A stretch of DNA of 64,000 nucleotides, from NCBI RefSeq assembly GCF_030818775.1, contig NZ_JAUTAU010000001.1:392001-456000 (forward strand), read 5' to 3'. Of this stretch, positions 43,623 through 53,512 are shown in pieces. Position numbers and translations under genes: made by a program. This stretch comes from Bacillus sp. SORGH_AS_0510. GTDB taxonomy: Bacteria > Bacillota > Bacilli > Bacillales > Cytobacillaceae. Numbering within the stretch: position 1 is the first letter of the stretch; each line of letters opens with the position of its first letter. Under the pieces are notes generated by a model. The model saw only the letters and a program-made list of their open reading frames with translations, made no database searches and was not told the DNA's origin.

Positions 43623-44724
43623 GTGATACGAACGGAAGAAATGCTATTAAACGTAGGCCCTCAGCATCCGAGTACACACGGAGTTTTCCGGCTTGTGGTA
43701 AAAATTGACGGGGAAATCATTACGGAAGCGCAGCCTGTCATCGGTTACTTACACCGGGGAACAGAAAAGCTAGCTGAAAACCTGCAATATACTCAGATTA
43801 TTCCTTATACAGACCGTTTGGACTATCTGTCAGCGATGACCAACAACTATGTCCTTTGCCATGCGGTGGAGACCATGATGGGAATTCAAGTGCCTGAACG
43901 GGCCGATTTCCTTCGTGTTATCGCAATGGAATTGGGCCGGGTTGCGAGCCACCTTGTTTGGTGGGGTACATACCTGCTTGACCTTGGGGCGGTTAGTCCA
44001 TTCTTATATGCGTTCCGTGAGCGCGAAATGATTATTAACTTACTAAACGAATTATCAGGTGCACGCTTAACCTTCAACTACATGCGTGTTGGCGGCGTCA
44101 AGTGGGATGCTCCAGAAGGCTGGATTGAAAAAGTTGGAGAGTTTGTTCCATACATGCGCGAACAGCTGAAGGGCTACCACCAACTTGTGACAGGGAACGA
44201 AATCTTCTTGGATCGTGTAAGGAATGTAGGAACCTACACGAAAGAAGATGCCCTTCATTACTCACTCAGCGGACCAAACCTTCGCTGTACGGGTGTGAAA
44301 TGGGATCTTCGTAAAGATGAGCCATATTCCATCTATGATCGTTTTGATTTTGGTGTTCCGACACAAGAGGGCGGCGATGCATTAGCACGTTACCATGTGC
44401 GTGTGGCGGAAATTGAAGAATCATTAAAAATCCTTGAGCAAGCGGTTGCGCAATTCCCGGCTGAAGGGGAAATCCTTGCGAAAGTGCCAAAGGATCATTA
44501 AGGCGCCTAAAGGAGAAGCATTTGTACGAATTGAATCACCACGCGGAGAGATTGGCTGCTATATTTCAAGTGACGGCAAGAAAGAACCGTATCGCTTAAA
44601 GTTTAGAAGACCATCATTCTATAATCTGCAGATTCTCCCGAAACTATTAGAGGGCGAAAATATCGCAAACTTGATTGCTATTTTAGGGGCAATTGATATT
44701 GTCCTTGGGGAGGTGGACGGCTAA
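43623..44724 (+). pseudogene. nuoD: NADH-quinone oxidoreductase subunit D, frameshifted near 44488
   Basis: NuoD is the 49-kDa quinone-binding subunit of complex I. GPQHPSTHGVFRLVVKIDGE and YLHRGTEKLAE are intact. The first frame ends at 44501; the conserved C-terminus (IKAPKGEAFVRIESPRGEIG, then YRLKFRRPSFYNLQ) runs in the +1 frame to 44724. Removing one G from AAAGGATCATT near 44490 gives KVPKIIKAPKGEA and a 366-residue protein of typical length. The start is GTG at 43623. The stop overlaps the nuoH start. Loss of this C-terminus would disable the enzyme, so sequence error is likelier. Confidence 0.9.
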
Positions 44725-45728
44725 TGGTAAATGATTTACTCCAGTCCAGTCCAGGTCTTTTCAACTTTGCCATCTTCTTTTTACTAGGTGTAATCTTGCT
44801 TTTAGTCGTATTAGGCTTCGTAACATACGGAATTTTAGCCGAGCGGAAAGTCATGGGTTACATGCAGCTCCGTCACGGTCCTAACCAAGTCGGTGGTCGC
44901 TGGGGTTTACTGCAAACCGTAGCGGACGTTTTGAAGCTTTTACTAAAAGAAGATATTATTCCGAAGTTAGCAGATCGACCATTATTTATCCTGGCACCAG
45001 TGATTGCCTTTGCACCGTCATTCATGGTACTGGCAACGATTCCTTTCACTGATAAATTTCAGTTTGCGGATATCGGTGTGGGATTACTGTATTACATCGC
45101 CGTTTCTGGTTTAACCACTTTCGGGGTGCTGCTAGGCGGATGGGCATCCAATAACAAGTATGCACTACTCGGGGGAGCCCGTGCAGCGGCACAAATGATT
45201 TCCTATGAAATCCCGCTTGTTATGTCCGTTTTAGGGGTTATCCTTTTAGCAGGAAGCTTAAACTTAAATGATATCGTGGATGCACAAAAACACGGTTGGT
45301 TCTTATTACTTCAACCAATTGGCTTTGTCGTATTCTTCATCTCATCAATCGCAGAATTAAACCGGACACCGTTTGACCTTCCGGAAGCAGAATCAGAGCT
45401 TGTCGCAGGTTATCACGTGGAATATTCCGGTTTCCGTTGGGCATTCTTTATGCTCGCAGAATATGTGTATTTGTTTGCAATGTCATCACTAATTACCGTT
45501 GTGTTCCTTGGTGGTTGGCTGCCGCCATTCGCGTTCCTTGGCTTCATCCCAGGTGCGGTTTGGTTTGCATTGAAATTCAGTGTGGTCGTCTTCATGTACA
45601 TTTGGCTCCGCGTAACACTTCCACGTTTCCGCGCAGACAAACTAATGGAATTCGGCTGGAAGGTCCTACTGCCAGTATCCTTGGCCAACATCTTCCTCAC
45701 AGCACTGATCAAATCGTTATTTTTCTAA
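44724..45728 (+). CDS. nuoH: NADH-quinone oxidoreductase subunit H
   Basis: This is the membrane subunit next to the quinone chamber, 334 residues with eight hydrophobic segments. Conserved blocks GYMQLRHGPNQVG, IAELNRTPFDLPEAESELV and YHVEYSGFRWAFFMLAEY are complete. Its ATG overlaps the nuoD stop by one base (TAATG). A GGTGCCTGGCACC palindrome lies just after the stop, before nuoI. Confidence 0.96.
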   Translation: MVNDLLQSSPGLFNFAIFFLLGVILLLVVLGFVTYGILAERKVMGYMQLRHGPNQVGGRWGLLQTVADVLKLLLKEDIIPKLADRPLFILAPVIAFAPSFMVLATIPFTDKFQFADIGVGLLYYIAVSGLTTFGVLLGGWASNNKYALLGGARAAAQMISYEIPLVMSVLGVILLAGSLNLNDIVDAQKHGWFLLLQPIGFVVFFISSIAELNRTPFDLPEAESELVAGYHVEYSGFRWAFFMLAEYVYLFAMSSLITVVFLGGWLPPFAFLGFIPGAVWFALKFSVVVFMYIWLRVTLPRFRADKLMEFGWKVLLPVSLANIFLTALIKSLFF

Positions 45729-45732
45729 AAAT

Positions 45733-45745
45733 GGTGCCTGGCACC
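45733..45745. repeat. GGTGCCTGGCACC palindrome between nuoH and nuoI
   Basis: A variant of the dispersed 13-mer inside the operon, five bases after the nuoH stop. Confidence 0.6.
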
Positions 45746-45782
45746 ACTAACAATTTTTAAAAGGTAAAAGGGGTGAAAAAAC

Positions 45783-46202
45783 GTGCTTGGATTAGCTAAA
45801 GGCTTGAAATATACCCTGAAACAATTAACCCGTGAAAAGGTTACCTACGATTATCCAAACAAACCGCTTCCACTACCGGATCGTTTCCGCGGGATTCAAA
45901 AATTCTACCCGGAAAAATGTATTGTTTGTAATCAATGTATGAATATCTGTCCAACTGAATGTATCGACCTCACGGGGAAAAAGCATCCGGACCCAACAAA
46001 AAAAGGGAAAATCATCGACACATACGATATCAACTTCGAGATTTGCATCCTTTGTGACCTATGTACGGAGGTTTGCCCAACTGAAGCCATCATCATGACC
46101 AATAACTTTGAGCTCGCTGAATACAGCCGTGATATGTTATTTAAAAATCTTGAATGGTTAGATGAAAACGACGAAAACATACGGAAGGAGAATAAAGCAT
46201 GA
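45783..46202 (+). CDS. nuoI: NADH-quinone oxidoreductase subunit I
   Basis: This 139-residue ferredoxin-like subunit holds two 4Fe-4S clusters, in CIVCNQCMNICPTEC and CILCDLCTEVCPTEA. The start is GTG at 45783 after AAAGGGGTGAAA. It overlaps nuoJ by four bases. Confidence 0.95.
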   Translation: MLGLAKGLKYTLKQLTREKVTYDYPNKPLPLPDRFRGIQKFYPEKCIVCNQCMNICPTECIDLTGKKHPDPTKKGKIIDTYDINFEICILCDLCTEVCPTEAIIMTNNFELAEYSRDMLFKNLEWLDENDENIRKENKA

Positions 46203-46717
46203 CCTTCTCAGGCGAATTTCTCGCTTTTATGGGGCTCGCACTTGTGGCGATCATCGGCGGCGTGCTTCTATTGAACCTAACGAAAGTTGTTCATATGGTC
46301 GTTGCCCTCATCTTCACTTTCGTCGCCATCGCCGGTATTTACGTTCTGCTATCCGCAGAGTTTGTGGCTGCCGTCCAAATCTTAATCTATTCTGGTGCAA
46401 TCACCATTATCATGCTGTTTGGCATTATGTTAACGAAGCATGATGACGAAAGTGAACCAAAAGCAGGCAAATGGAGAAAGTTACTTTTGTTCCTAGGAAT
46501 TGTGGGCTTTGCTTTTGCAGTGTATATCGGCATCTACGATTTCAATATCGAGCAGACACCATCTACGCTACATGAAAATAACACACTACAAATCGGTAAA
46601 GCACTTTACTCAAAATATGTCATTCCGTTCGAGTTAACATCGGTATTGCTATTAGTTGCCCTTGTCGGCTCGGTAATCTTGGCGAAAAATGAGAAGAAGG
46701 AGGCGGATGAGGAATGA
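46199..46717 (+). CDS. nuoJ: NADH-quinone oxidoreductase subunit J
   Basis: This is a 172-residue membrane subunit with five hydrophobic segments, including [19 protein letters not shown], the conserved helix with the pi-bulge. Overlaps nuoI and nuoK by four bases each. Confidence 0.93.
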   Translation: MTFSGEFLAFMGLALVAIIGGVLLLNLTKVVHMVVALIFTFVAIAGIYVLLSAEFVAAVQILIYSGAITIIMLFGIMLTKHDDESEPKAGKWRKLLLFLGIVGFAFAVYIGIYDFNIEQTPSTLHENNTLQIGKALYSKYVIPFELTSVLLLVALVGSVILAKNEKKEADEE

Positions 46718-47028
46718 GTTCAGTTCCCGCTTCAGCCTTCCTGGCACTGGCACTTATACTGTTTTGCATCGGCTTGTACGGTGCGTTAACGAAAAGAAAC
46801 ACAGTCATCGTCCTAATCTCGATCGAATTAATGCTGAATGCCGTGAATATCAACCTGGTCACTTTCAGTAAATACGGCATGACGCCATCGATTACAGGTC
46901 AAATTTTTGCCCTGTTCGCAATCAGCGTGGCTGCAGCCGAAGCAGCGGTCGGACTAGCGATCCTTATCGCACTGTACCGCAATAAGAAAACCGTCAACAT
47001 CGATGAAATGGACACAATGAAAAACTAG
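46714..47028 (+). CDS. nuoK: NADH-quinone oxidoreductase subunit K
   Basis: This is a 104-residue membrane subunit with three helices. The two conserved Glu are in [17 protein letters not shown] and [27 protein letters not shown] lies before the ATG. Another GGTGTCAGGCACC palindrome follows before nuoL. Confidence 0.94.
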   Translation: MSSVPASAFLALALILFCIGLYGALTKRNTVIVLISIELMLNAVNINLVTFSKYGMTPSITGQIFALFAISVAAAEAAVGLAILIALYRNKKTVNIDEMDTMKN

Positions 47029-47041
47029 ATAGAGCACAATG

Positions 47042-47054
47042 GGTGTCAGGCACC
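47042..47054. repeat. GGTGTCAGGCACC palindrome between nuoK and nuoL
   Basis: Exact 13-mer in the 51-base gap, 10 bases before the nuoL ribosome site AAAGGGG. Confidence 0.65.
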
Positions 47055-47079
47055 TTGTTCTATAAAGGGGATAGTGATA

Positions 47080-48951
47080 ATGATGGAGAATGCATGGCTC
47101 ATACCGCTTTTCCCGCTATTATCGTTTTTGATCCTTCTTCTATTCGGTAAGCGGTTGAAGGAGGCAAGTAGTTATGTGGGGATTCTTCTTACGCTCGCAT
47201 CACTTGTCTATTCAATCCTTGTATTATTTGAGCGCTTTTCAGAGCCAACCTACGTCACGAAGTTTGACTGGCTCACGATAGGAGATCTGCATCTAACAGC
47301 GGGCTTTGAAGTGAATCAATTAAATGCATTAATGCTGTTTATCGTATCGCTCGTAAGTTTCTTAGTACATACCTACTCGAAAGGGTACATGCATGGAGAC
47401 GAGCGGTTTCCAGTATTCTATGCCTACTTAGGATTATTTACCTTTGCAATGCTTGGATTGGTGCTTTCACCAAACCTATTGCAAACCTACATTTTCTGGG
47501 AGCTTGTCGGTCTCGGTTCGTTCCTATTAATCGGTTTCTATTTTTACAAAGAAGAAGCGAAAGCTGCGGCGAAAAAGGCATTCATCATGACCCGTATCGG
47601 GGACGTGGGCCTATTTATCGGGATGGCTCTCCTATTCTGGGAAACCAAAAGCTTTGAATATAGTGAAATCTTCGCTGCCGTAGAAGCTGGCAACATTTCA
47701 ACTACCATGATTACTTTAACGGCAATCCTGATTTTCATTGGGGCAGTTGGTAAATCTGGTCAGTTCCCGCTTCACACCTGGCTTCCAGATGCGATGGAAG
47801 GTCCGACACCAGTTTCGGCTCTCATCCACGCAGCAACGATGGTTGCAGCAGGGGTGTACTTAGTGGCAGCACTATTCCCACTGTTCTTAGCGAGCAAAAC
47901 AGCACTATTAACCATCGCCGTAATCGGTGGATTTACTGCGATTTTTGCCGCAAGCATTGGTCTTGTGCAAACAGATATTAAAAGAGTCCTAGCATATTCA
48001 ACCGTTTCACAGCTTGGCTACATGATGCTTGCCTTAGGGTCTGCCGGCTATGTGGCAGGGGTGTTCCACTTGATGACACACGCGTTCTTCAAGGCATTAC
48101 TATTCCTTGCAGCCGGTTCTGTCATTCATGCGGCACACACTCAAAACATCGAAGAGATGGGCGGGCTTTGGAAAAAGCTGAAGCTGACCGGGCCGCTTTT
48201 CTTAATCGGAACACTCGCAATCAGCGGTGTACCGTTATTTTCCGGTTTCTTCTCAAAGGATGAAATTTTAGTTGCAGCTTGGGAAGGCGGACATCCAGTT
48301 CTTTTCTTGCTAGCATTAATCGCAGCCTTTATGACTGCATTCTACATGTTCCGCTTGTTCTTCCTCGTGTTCACGGGTGAAGCACGCGGCGATCAAAAGC
48401 ATGTTCACGAATCACCGTCCAACATGACATTCCCGATGATCCTTCTCGGAGTCTTGGCAGTGGTTGCGGGTTACGTCAACACACCATGGTTCGGTACATT
48501 CCTTGGCGACTGGTTAGTGGATGGCAATGAAGCGCTAGCCCACCATGCCCATATCGAAGGTCCAGCCTGGATTATGATTGCAGCAACAGTCGTCTCTTTA
48601 GCAGGTATTCTTCTTGCTTATCTGATTTACTACAAGCGTTCTGTTTCCCGCAACTGGTTAAGCGGTACGGGTGATACGCTTCATACAATTCTATTTAATA
48701 AATATTACGTGGACGAATTCTATCAACTAACAGTCGTAGCTGCTACAAAAGCAATCAGCTACTTCCTGCGTTTCATCGATGTCTTCCTTGTTGAAGGACT
48801 CGTGAAGGGTGTAGTTGGAATTGTTCAAGGACTTGGTCAAACAGGTTCCAAAATGCAGAACGGTCAGGTTCAAACCTATGGTGCCGTTGCCTTCATCGGC
48901 CTTGCACTATTAGTCGTTATTTTTGCATTAACAGGGGGGTATCTACGATGA
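47080..48951 (+). CDS. nuoL: NADH-quinone oxidoreductase subunit L
   Basis: This is a 623-residue antiporter-like membrane subunit with some 16 helices, the distal proton pump of complex I. Key residues: Glu in YIFWELVGLGSFLLIGFYF, Lys in GAVGKSGQFPLHTWLPDAM and His-rich FHLMTHAFFKALLFLAAG. ATG at 47080 is nine bases after AAAGGGG; 47083 is also possible. Confidence 0.96.
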   Translation: MMENAWLIPLFPLLSFLILLLFGKRLKEASSYVGILLTLASLVYSILVLFERFSEPTYVTKFDWLTIGDLHLTAGFEVNQLNALMLFIVSLVSFLVHTYSKGYMHGDERFPVFYAYLGLFTFAMLGLVLSPNLLQTYIFWELVGLGSFLLIGFYFYKEEAKAAAKKAFIMTRIGDVGLFIGMALLFWETKSFEYSEIFAAVEAGNISTTMITLTAILIFIGAVGKSGQFPLHTWLPDAMEGPTPVSALIHAATMVAAGVYLVAALFPLFLASKTALLTIAVIGGFTAIFAASIGLVQTDIKRVLAYSTVSQLGYMMLALGSAGYVAGVFHLMTHAFFKALLFLAAGSVIHAAHTQNIEEMGGLWKKLKLTGPLFLIGTLAISGVPLFSGFFSKDEILVAAWEGGHPVLFLLALIAAFMTAFYMFRLFFLVFTGEARGDQKHVHESPSNMTFPMILLGVLAVVAGYVNTPWFGTFLGDWLVDGNEALAHHAHIEGPAWIMIAATVVSLAGILLAYLIYYKRSVSRNWLSGTGDTLHTILFNKYYVDEFYQLTVVAATKAISYFLRFIDVFLVEGLVKGVVGIVQGLGQTGSKMQNGQVQTYGAVAFIGLALLVVIFALTGGYLR

Positions 48952-50456
48952 ACTTACATGCAGTCCTTTCTGTCCTAGTATTCTCCCCTTTACTAGGTAT
49001 CGTAGTATTGGCTTTCATGCCGAAATCGCAGGAAAAAACCATTAAACTAGTCGGCTTTTTAGCGACTCTGCCAGCGTTAATCCTGGCATTAGCGGCTTAC
49101 CTCCATTATCAATGGGGCAAGGATCTAGCGGACTTTTCCGTATCGGTGCCATGGATTCAGTTCCGAGGCATGAACGGGATTGAAGAACCGATTTTCTCTG
49201 TTTACTATGAGCTTGGATTAAGCGGCTTCCAGCTATTGTTGGTTGTCTTAACAACCGTCGTGGCGACACTCGCTTCGATTGCAGCCATTTTTGTAAAAAA
49301 AGAATGGAAAGGCTATTTCATGCTATTCCTTCTTTTAGAAATCGGTATGCTTGGCGTGTTTACCGCTGAAAACCTAATTCTGTTCTTCATCTTCTTCGAA
49401 GTAACACTAATCCCGACGTTCTTTTTAATCGGAAAATGGGGTTATTTTGAAAAAGAAAAGGCAGCCTACAGCTTCCTAATATACAACGGGTTAGGCTCAG
49501 CAGTCTTACTAATCGTGATTATGATTCTGTTTGCAAAAACAGGAACATCGAACATTGAATTATTAACACAAATGATGGCTGACCCAAGTACACCGGTTTC
49601 TGGTGACTTGAAGCTTGGCTTACTAATCGCATTATTGATCGCTTTCGGAGTAAAATTACCGATCTTTCCGCTTCACAGCTGGATGCTGAAGGTTCACGTT
49701 CAGGCACCGCCATCAGTGGTTATGATCCACTCTGGGATTCTGTTAAAAATCGGTGCGTACGGCTTAATTCGTTTTGGAATGGGTATTTTTCCGAAGCAGT
49801 TTGAGACTCTTGCGACAATCATTGCTGTACTTGGAGTAGTCAATCTACTCTACGGGGCGTTTCTAGCGTTCATTCAAACAGACTTTAAAATGGTTTTGGC
49901 TTATTCATCTATTTCCCACATGGGAATCGTGTTAATCGGACTGGCTGCCATGAATGAGGCAGGCGTTCAGGGGGCGATTTTCCAAGTGATTTCACACGGA
50001 TTGATTTCCGCGTTGTTGTTCTTCTTGGTGGGTGTATTGTACGAACGTACCGATACATCATTAATCGGAAATCTGGGCGGAATGGCGAAGGGGATGCCCA
50101 TTGCCGCAGGCTTCTTGCTTGCTGGTGCGATGGCTTCGCTCGGACTGCCGGGGATGTCTGGATTTGTCAGCGAATTTATGGCGTTCTTAGGTCTATTCAA
50201 AGCTATGCCGTGGCTTGCTGCGGTTGGTACGATCGGTATTATCATGACGGCCGCTTACTTGTTGCGCGCAGTCTTAGGGATGACTTACGGAAAGTCACAC
50301 CGTGAATTTACTGGTGTGGTGGATTTGAAAGGTGTGGAATTCGTTCCAGTCCTTGTGCTTACGTTATTAATCGTATTAATTGGTGTGTATCCAAGTGTTC
50401 TAAGCTCTCCGCTTCAAACTACACTTGAAACAATTTTGCCAGGGTTAGGAGGGTGA
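48948..50456 (+). CDS. nuoM: NADH-quinone oxidoreductase subunit M
   Basis: This is a 502-residue antiporter-like proton-pumping subunit. ILFFIFFEVTLIPTFFLIG holds the conserved Glu, FGVKLPIFPLHSWMLKVHV the Lys, and FQVISHGLISALLFFLVG the His helix. It overlaps nuoL by four bases. Confidence 0.96.
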   Translation: MNLHAVLSVLVFSPLLGIVVLAFMPKSQEKTIKLVGFLATLPALILALAAYLHYQWGKDLADFSVSVPWIQFRGMNGIEEPIFSVYYELGLSGFQLLLVVLTTVVATLASIAAIFVKKEWKGYFMLFLLLEIGMLGVFTAENLILFFIFFEVTLIPTFFLIGKWGYFEKEKAAYSFLIYNGLGSAVLLIVIMILFAKTGTSNIELLTQMMADPSTPVSGDLKLGLLIALLIAFGVKLPIFPLHSWMLKVHVQAPPSVVMIHSGILLKIGAYGLIRFGMGIFPKQFETLATIIAVLGVVNLLYGAFLAFIQTDFKMVLAYSSISHMGIVLIGLAAMNEAGVQGAIFQVISHGLISALLFFLVGVLYERTDTSLIGNLGGMAKGMPIAAGFLLAGAMASLGLPGMSGFVSEFMAFLGLFKAMPWLAAVGTIGIIMTAAYLLRAVLGMTYGKSHREFTGVVDLKGVEFVPVLVLTLLIVLIGVYPSVLSSPLQTTLETILPGLGG

Positions 50457-50462
50457 TGAAGG

Positions 50463-51950
50463 ATGGATTTTGCGACATTGAAATCATTTGAATGGAGTGT
50501 CATGACACCAGAGTTCATCATCCTTGGTGTGTCAGCACTATTAACATTGTTGGATTTATTTATGCCGAAAAAGCAAAATCGACGGGTGCTTGGCTGGATC
50601 GCGATTCTAGGTGTATTCGCAGCGATTGTGTCTCTTGCCGGCTTAATGGGCAGAGATATCACCTCGATTTTGGAAGACAGCTTTACGCTTGATACGTTCG
50701 GCAAGGCGTTTAAATTTCTGCTTCTTATCGGCTCGGCGCTGGTGCTGTTCTTAGCTGTCAGCTATGAGACGAAGGATGGAATAGAAGAGAGCCACGGTGA
50801 GTTTTACTACCTGTTCTTAACGGCGTTGCTCGGTGCGATGATCATGGCCTCCAGCGGTGATTTAATCACACTTTTCATCGGCTTAGAATTATTAACGGTT
50901 TCTTCTTATATTTTAGCGGGCATTCGCAAACACCACTTAGGGTCTAACGAATCCGCAATGAAATACGTCATCAATGGCGGAATTTCGACCGCGATTACGC
51001 TGTTTGGTATGAGTTATGTGTACGGGTTAACGGGCACGACAAACCTTTTCACGATGGCGCAAAACTTGGCGGCGGTATCTGATGCCCAGCAAACCTATTT
51101 GCTAGGCTTGGCCTTCTTAATGATTTTCGTTGGTTTATCCTTTAAGCTTGCGGCTGCTCCTTTCCATATGTGGGCGCCGGACGTGTATCAAGGAGCGCCA
51201 ACTCCAGTAACGGCTTTCTTGAGCGTCGTATCGAAAACAGCAGGCTTTGTGATCGTCATTCGTATTCTTGTGGCTGTATTCTACAATGCGGCACCAGAGG
51301 GCGGCGCCGGTGGAGAAAGCATCCTGTTTAAGATGCATGACTACCTCGCTGTGATTGCTGCAGTTACGATGATTGTCGGTAACGTGGTCGCGTTGAAGCA
51401 ATCGGATATTAAGCGGATGTTCGCTTACTCCAGTATCGCGCATGCAGGGTATGTGCTCGTGGCGTTAACGACATTGAGTGCGAACCTTGTGTTCTCGATC
51501 TGGTTCTACCTGCTTGCGTATCTGCTGATGAACCTTGGGGCATTTGCGATTATTCAAGTGGTGACGGAAAAATCAGGGTCAACGAAGATTGCTGATTTTG
51601 CTGGTTTGTATCGCCGTTCACCGGTGTTAGCGGTTCTAATGGGAATTCTATTGGTTTCCTTAGCAGGCTTCCCGGGTACAGCGGGCTTTATTGGCAAGTT
51701 AAACATCTTTATCGGCGCCTTCTTTGGGACTCCGCATTATGTGCTTGCATCGATTATGATTGCCACTACAGTGGTATCGTATTTCTACTATTTCGGTGTC
51801 ATGACGCAAATGTTCTTCCGTCCGGCGAAGGATGAGAGCAAGTTGCAGGTACCATTTGGGATTGTCGTGGTGCTCTTGGTTGCGGTAGTAGGCTCTGTTT
51901 TATTCGGAGTAGCGCCAAACCTGGCACTCGATTTCTTGAACAATATGTAA
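50463..51950 (+). CDS. nuoN: NADH-quinone oxidoreductase subunit N
   Basis: This is a 495-residue antiporter-like subunit and the last gene of the operon. TLFIGLELLTVSSYILAG and LSFKLAAAPFHMWAPDVYQG carry the pump Glu and Lys; IKRMFAYSSIAHAGYVLVAL is the family's late block. GTTAGGAGGGTGATG precedes it. No nuoE, nuoF or nuoG occurs up- or downstream. Confidence 0.96.
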   Translation: MDFATLKSFEWSVMTPEFIILGVSALLTLLDLFMPKKQNRRVLGWIAILGVFAAIVSLAGLMGRDITSILEDSFTLDTFGKAFKFLLLIGSALVLFLAVSYETKDGIEESHGEFYYLFLTALLGAMIMASSGDLITLFIGLELLTVSSYILAGIRKHHLGSNESAMKYVINGGISTAITLFGMSYVYGLTGTTNLFTMAQNLAAVSDAQQTYLLGLAFLMIFVGLSFKLAAAPFHMWAPDVYQGAPTPVTAFLSVVSKTAGFVIVIRILVAVFYNAAPEGGAGGESILFKMHDYLAVIAAVTMIVGNVVALKQSDIKRMFAYSSIAHAGYVLVALTTLSANLVFSIWFYLLAYLLMNLGAFAIIQVVTEKSGSTKIADFAGLYRRSPVLAVLMGILLVSLAGFPGTAGFIGKLNIFIGAFFGTPHYVLASIMIATTVVSYFYYFGVMTQMFFRPAKDESKLQVPFGIVVVLLVAVVGSVLFGVAPNLALDFLNNM

Positions 51951-52040
51951 GGTACGATTTTGGGGGAAATGAACGAACGATCGGCTCAGCTCGGCGGCCT
52001 TGGGGAAGGCTGCCAGCTCAAATATAGGGGTTATATATGT

Positions 52041-52073
52041 AAAAGAAGAGGTTGGGGAACCTCTTCTTTTTTT
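52041..52073 (+). terminator. Intrinsic terminator of the nuo operon
   Basis: AAAAGAAGAGGTT pairs with AACCTCTTCTTTT, followed by TTT. It lies about 90 bases after nuoN. The bases between hold a possible weaker stem (CAGCTCGG..). Confidence 0.9.
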
Positions 52074-52104
52074 ATGGTCTCCGCAGCCGTATATTGAGCT
52101 TGCT

Positions 52105-52265
52105 AGAGGGTGATTCCGCCGGGAATTCTAACAGTTTTCCAGTGGTGATTCCGCCGGTTTTGGTGATTATTCCGCCAACTTGCAGGAGGATTCCGCCAGT
52201 TTTTAACGGAATTCCGCCAACTTGCTGCATAATTCCGCCAACTTCTCCAATTATTCCGCCAAACA
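52105..52265. repeat. 21-bp-phased array 4 (ATTCCGCC word)
   Basis: ATTCCGCC occurs at 52113, 52148, 52169, 52190, 52211, 52232 and 52253; the last six are exactly 21 bp apart. Most continue AACTTG or a similar tail, then variable bases. It fills most of the 455-base gap between nuoN and the glycosyltransferase gene, about 30 bases past the nuo terminator. No gene here. Confidence 0.85.
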
Positions 52266-52405
52266 TCAATTCCTCACATGAAAAACTATACCTCGCCTGA
52301 AAGAAAATCACCGTTCGATGGACATTGTCATTTTTCTGCCAATGCAAAAATAAAATGATAAAAGGCCAAAGCGTCCTCAATTTAGTTAAAGAGGAGGATC
52401 ACGTA

Positions 52406-53500
52406 ATGAATAGCCCAAGGATTACGTTGTTGTTTCCAGAGTGTGAGAATGTTCACCTCACAAAAGATTTAGGGATGATCCCATTTATACTCCACAAGTA
52501 CTTAGGGTACGACGCGACCATTGCTTGTTACAACAACGGGGAGTATCCCTATGCAAAAGAAGAAGTGAAGGGGGTCAAACTTGACTTTTTTGAAAATATG
52601 GAGGGGCGTCTGAATGATGGAAGTAGATATCTTCAAGAGAATGCTAGTGAAATAGACATTCTCTATCTTTGGGGGATCTATAGGGAGACGGTAACGTGGC
52701 TCCTAATCTACAAACGTTTGAACCCGGAAGGAAAAGTCTATTTGAAACTCGACGCGAATGTATGGTGGATGAATCGGTTGGAGCTTACGGAAGAAGTGAT
52801 AACAATACTTAACCAGTGCCATGTGATTAGTGTCGAGTGTAAAAGACTGCATGAGTATTTGAATAGGAGATGGCCGCTTTCCATCCACTACATTCCCAAT
52901 GGTTATTACAATTTTCATAACAGCCCTGAGGTCGATTACGATGAGAAGGAGAACACCATCCTAACGGTAGGAAGAATCGGAACGGTTCAAAAAGCCAATG
53001 ATGTCCTGTTACAAGCGTTTAAGCTTGCGGAGGCAAACATTCCGGATTGGAAACTGAAAGTAGTCGGAGATATTCAAGAGGATTTTCACGCATACATCAA
53101 TCAGTATATGGAAGAAAACCCTCACCTGAAAAGCAGAATTATTTTTACAGGAGGAATAACCGACAGAAAAGCCTTGGAAAATGAATATAGGAAAGCAAAA
53201 ATCTTTTGTTTAACGTCAGTGAATGAAGGATTTCCACTAGTTTTTCCAGAGGCAGCAGTGAATGGGTGTTATATTGTCTCTACCGATTTAGACCCTGCGT
53301 ATGACATAACGGATAATCAAAAGTTCGGGGCTTTATTTCCAATAGGGAATAGTGAACAGCTTTCAAACATATGGGTGGATGTTTGCAATGACGAAGAAAG
53401 ACTTAAAAATACATGTAAACAGATTCAAAAGTTTACGAGAGATTCATTTAATTGGATAAAGATAGGTAAAAAACTAGATCTGTTATTTAAATTGTCTTGA
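52406..53500 (+). CDS. Glycosyltransferase family 4 protein
   Basis: This is a 364-residue GT-B glycosyltransferase. The C-terminal half has the GT4 pattern: ILTVGRIGTVQKANDVLLQA, WKLKVVGDIQEDF, RIIFTGGITDRKALENEYRK and the E-x7-E motif EGFPLVFPE with nucleotide-sugar binding. The N-terminal acceptor half (VHLTKDLGMIPFILHKYLGY) is less conserved. ATG at 52406 follows GAGGAGGAT. It precedes a double-methyltransferase gene by 12 bases, so both probably act on one surface glycan or similar product. The sugar and acceptor are unknown. Confidence 0.88.
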   Translation: MNSPRITLLFPECENVHLTKDLGMIPFILHKYLGYDATIACYNNGEYPYAKEEVKGVKLDFFENMEGRLNDGSRYLQENASEIDILYLWGIYRETVTWLLIYKRLNPEGKVYLKLDANVWWMNRLELTEEVITILNQCHVISVECKRLHEYLNRRWPLSIHYIPNGYYNFHNSPEVDYDEKENTILTVGRIGTVQKANDVLLQAFKLAEANIPDWKLKVVGDIQEDFHAYINQYMEENPHLKSRIIFTGGITDRKALENEYRKAKIFCLTSVNEGFPLVFPEAAVNGCYIVSTDLDPAYDITDNQKFGALFPIGNSEQLSNIWVDVCNDEERLKNTCKQIQKFTRDSFNWIKIGKKLDLLFKLS

Positions 53501-53512
53501 GGTGATCGAGAT

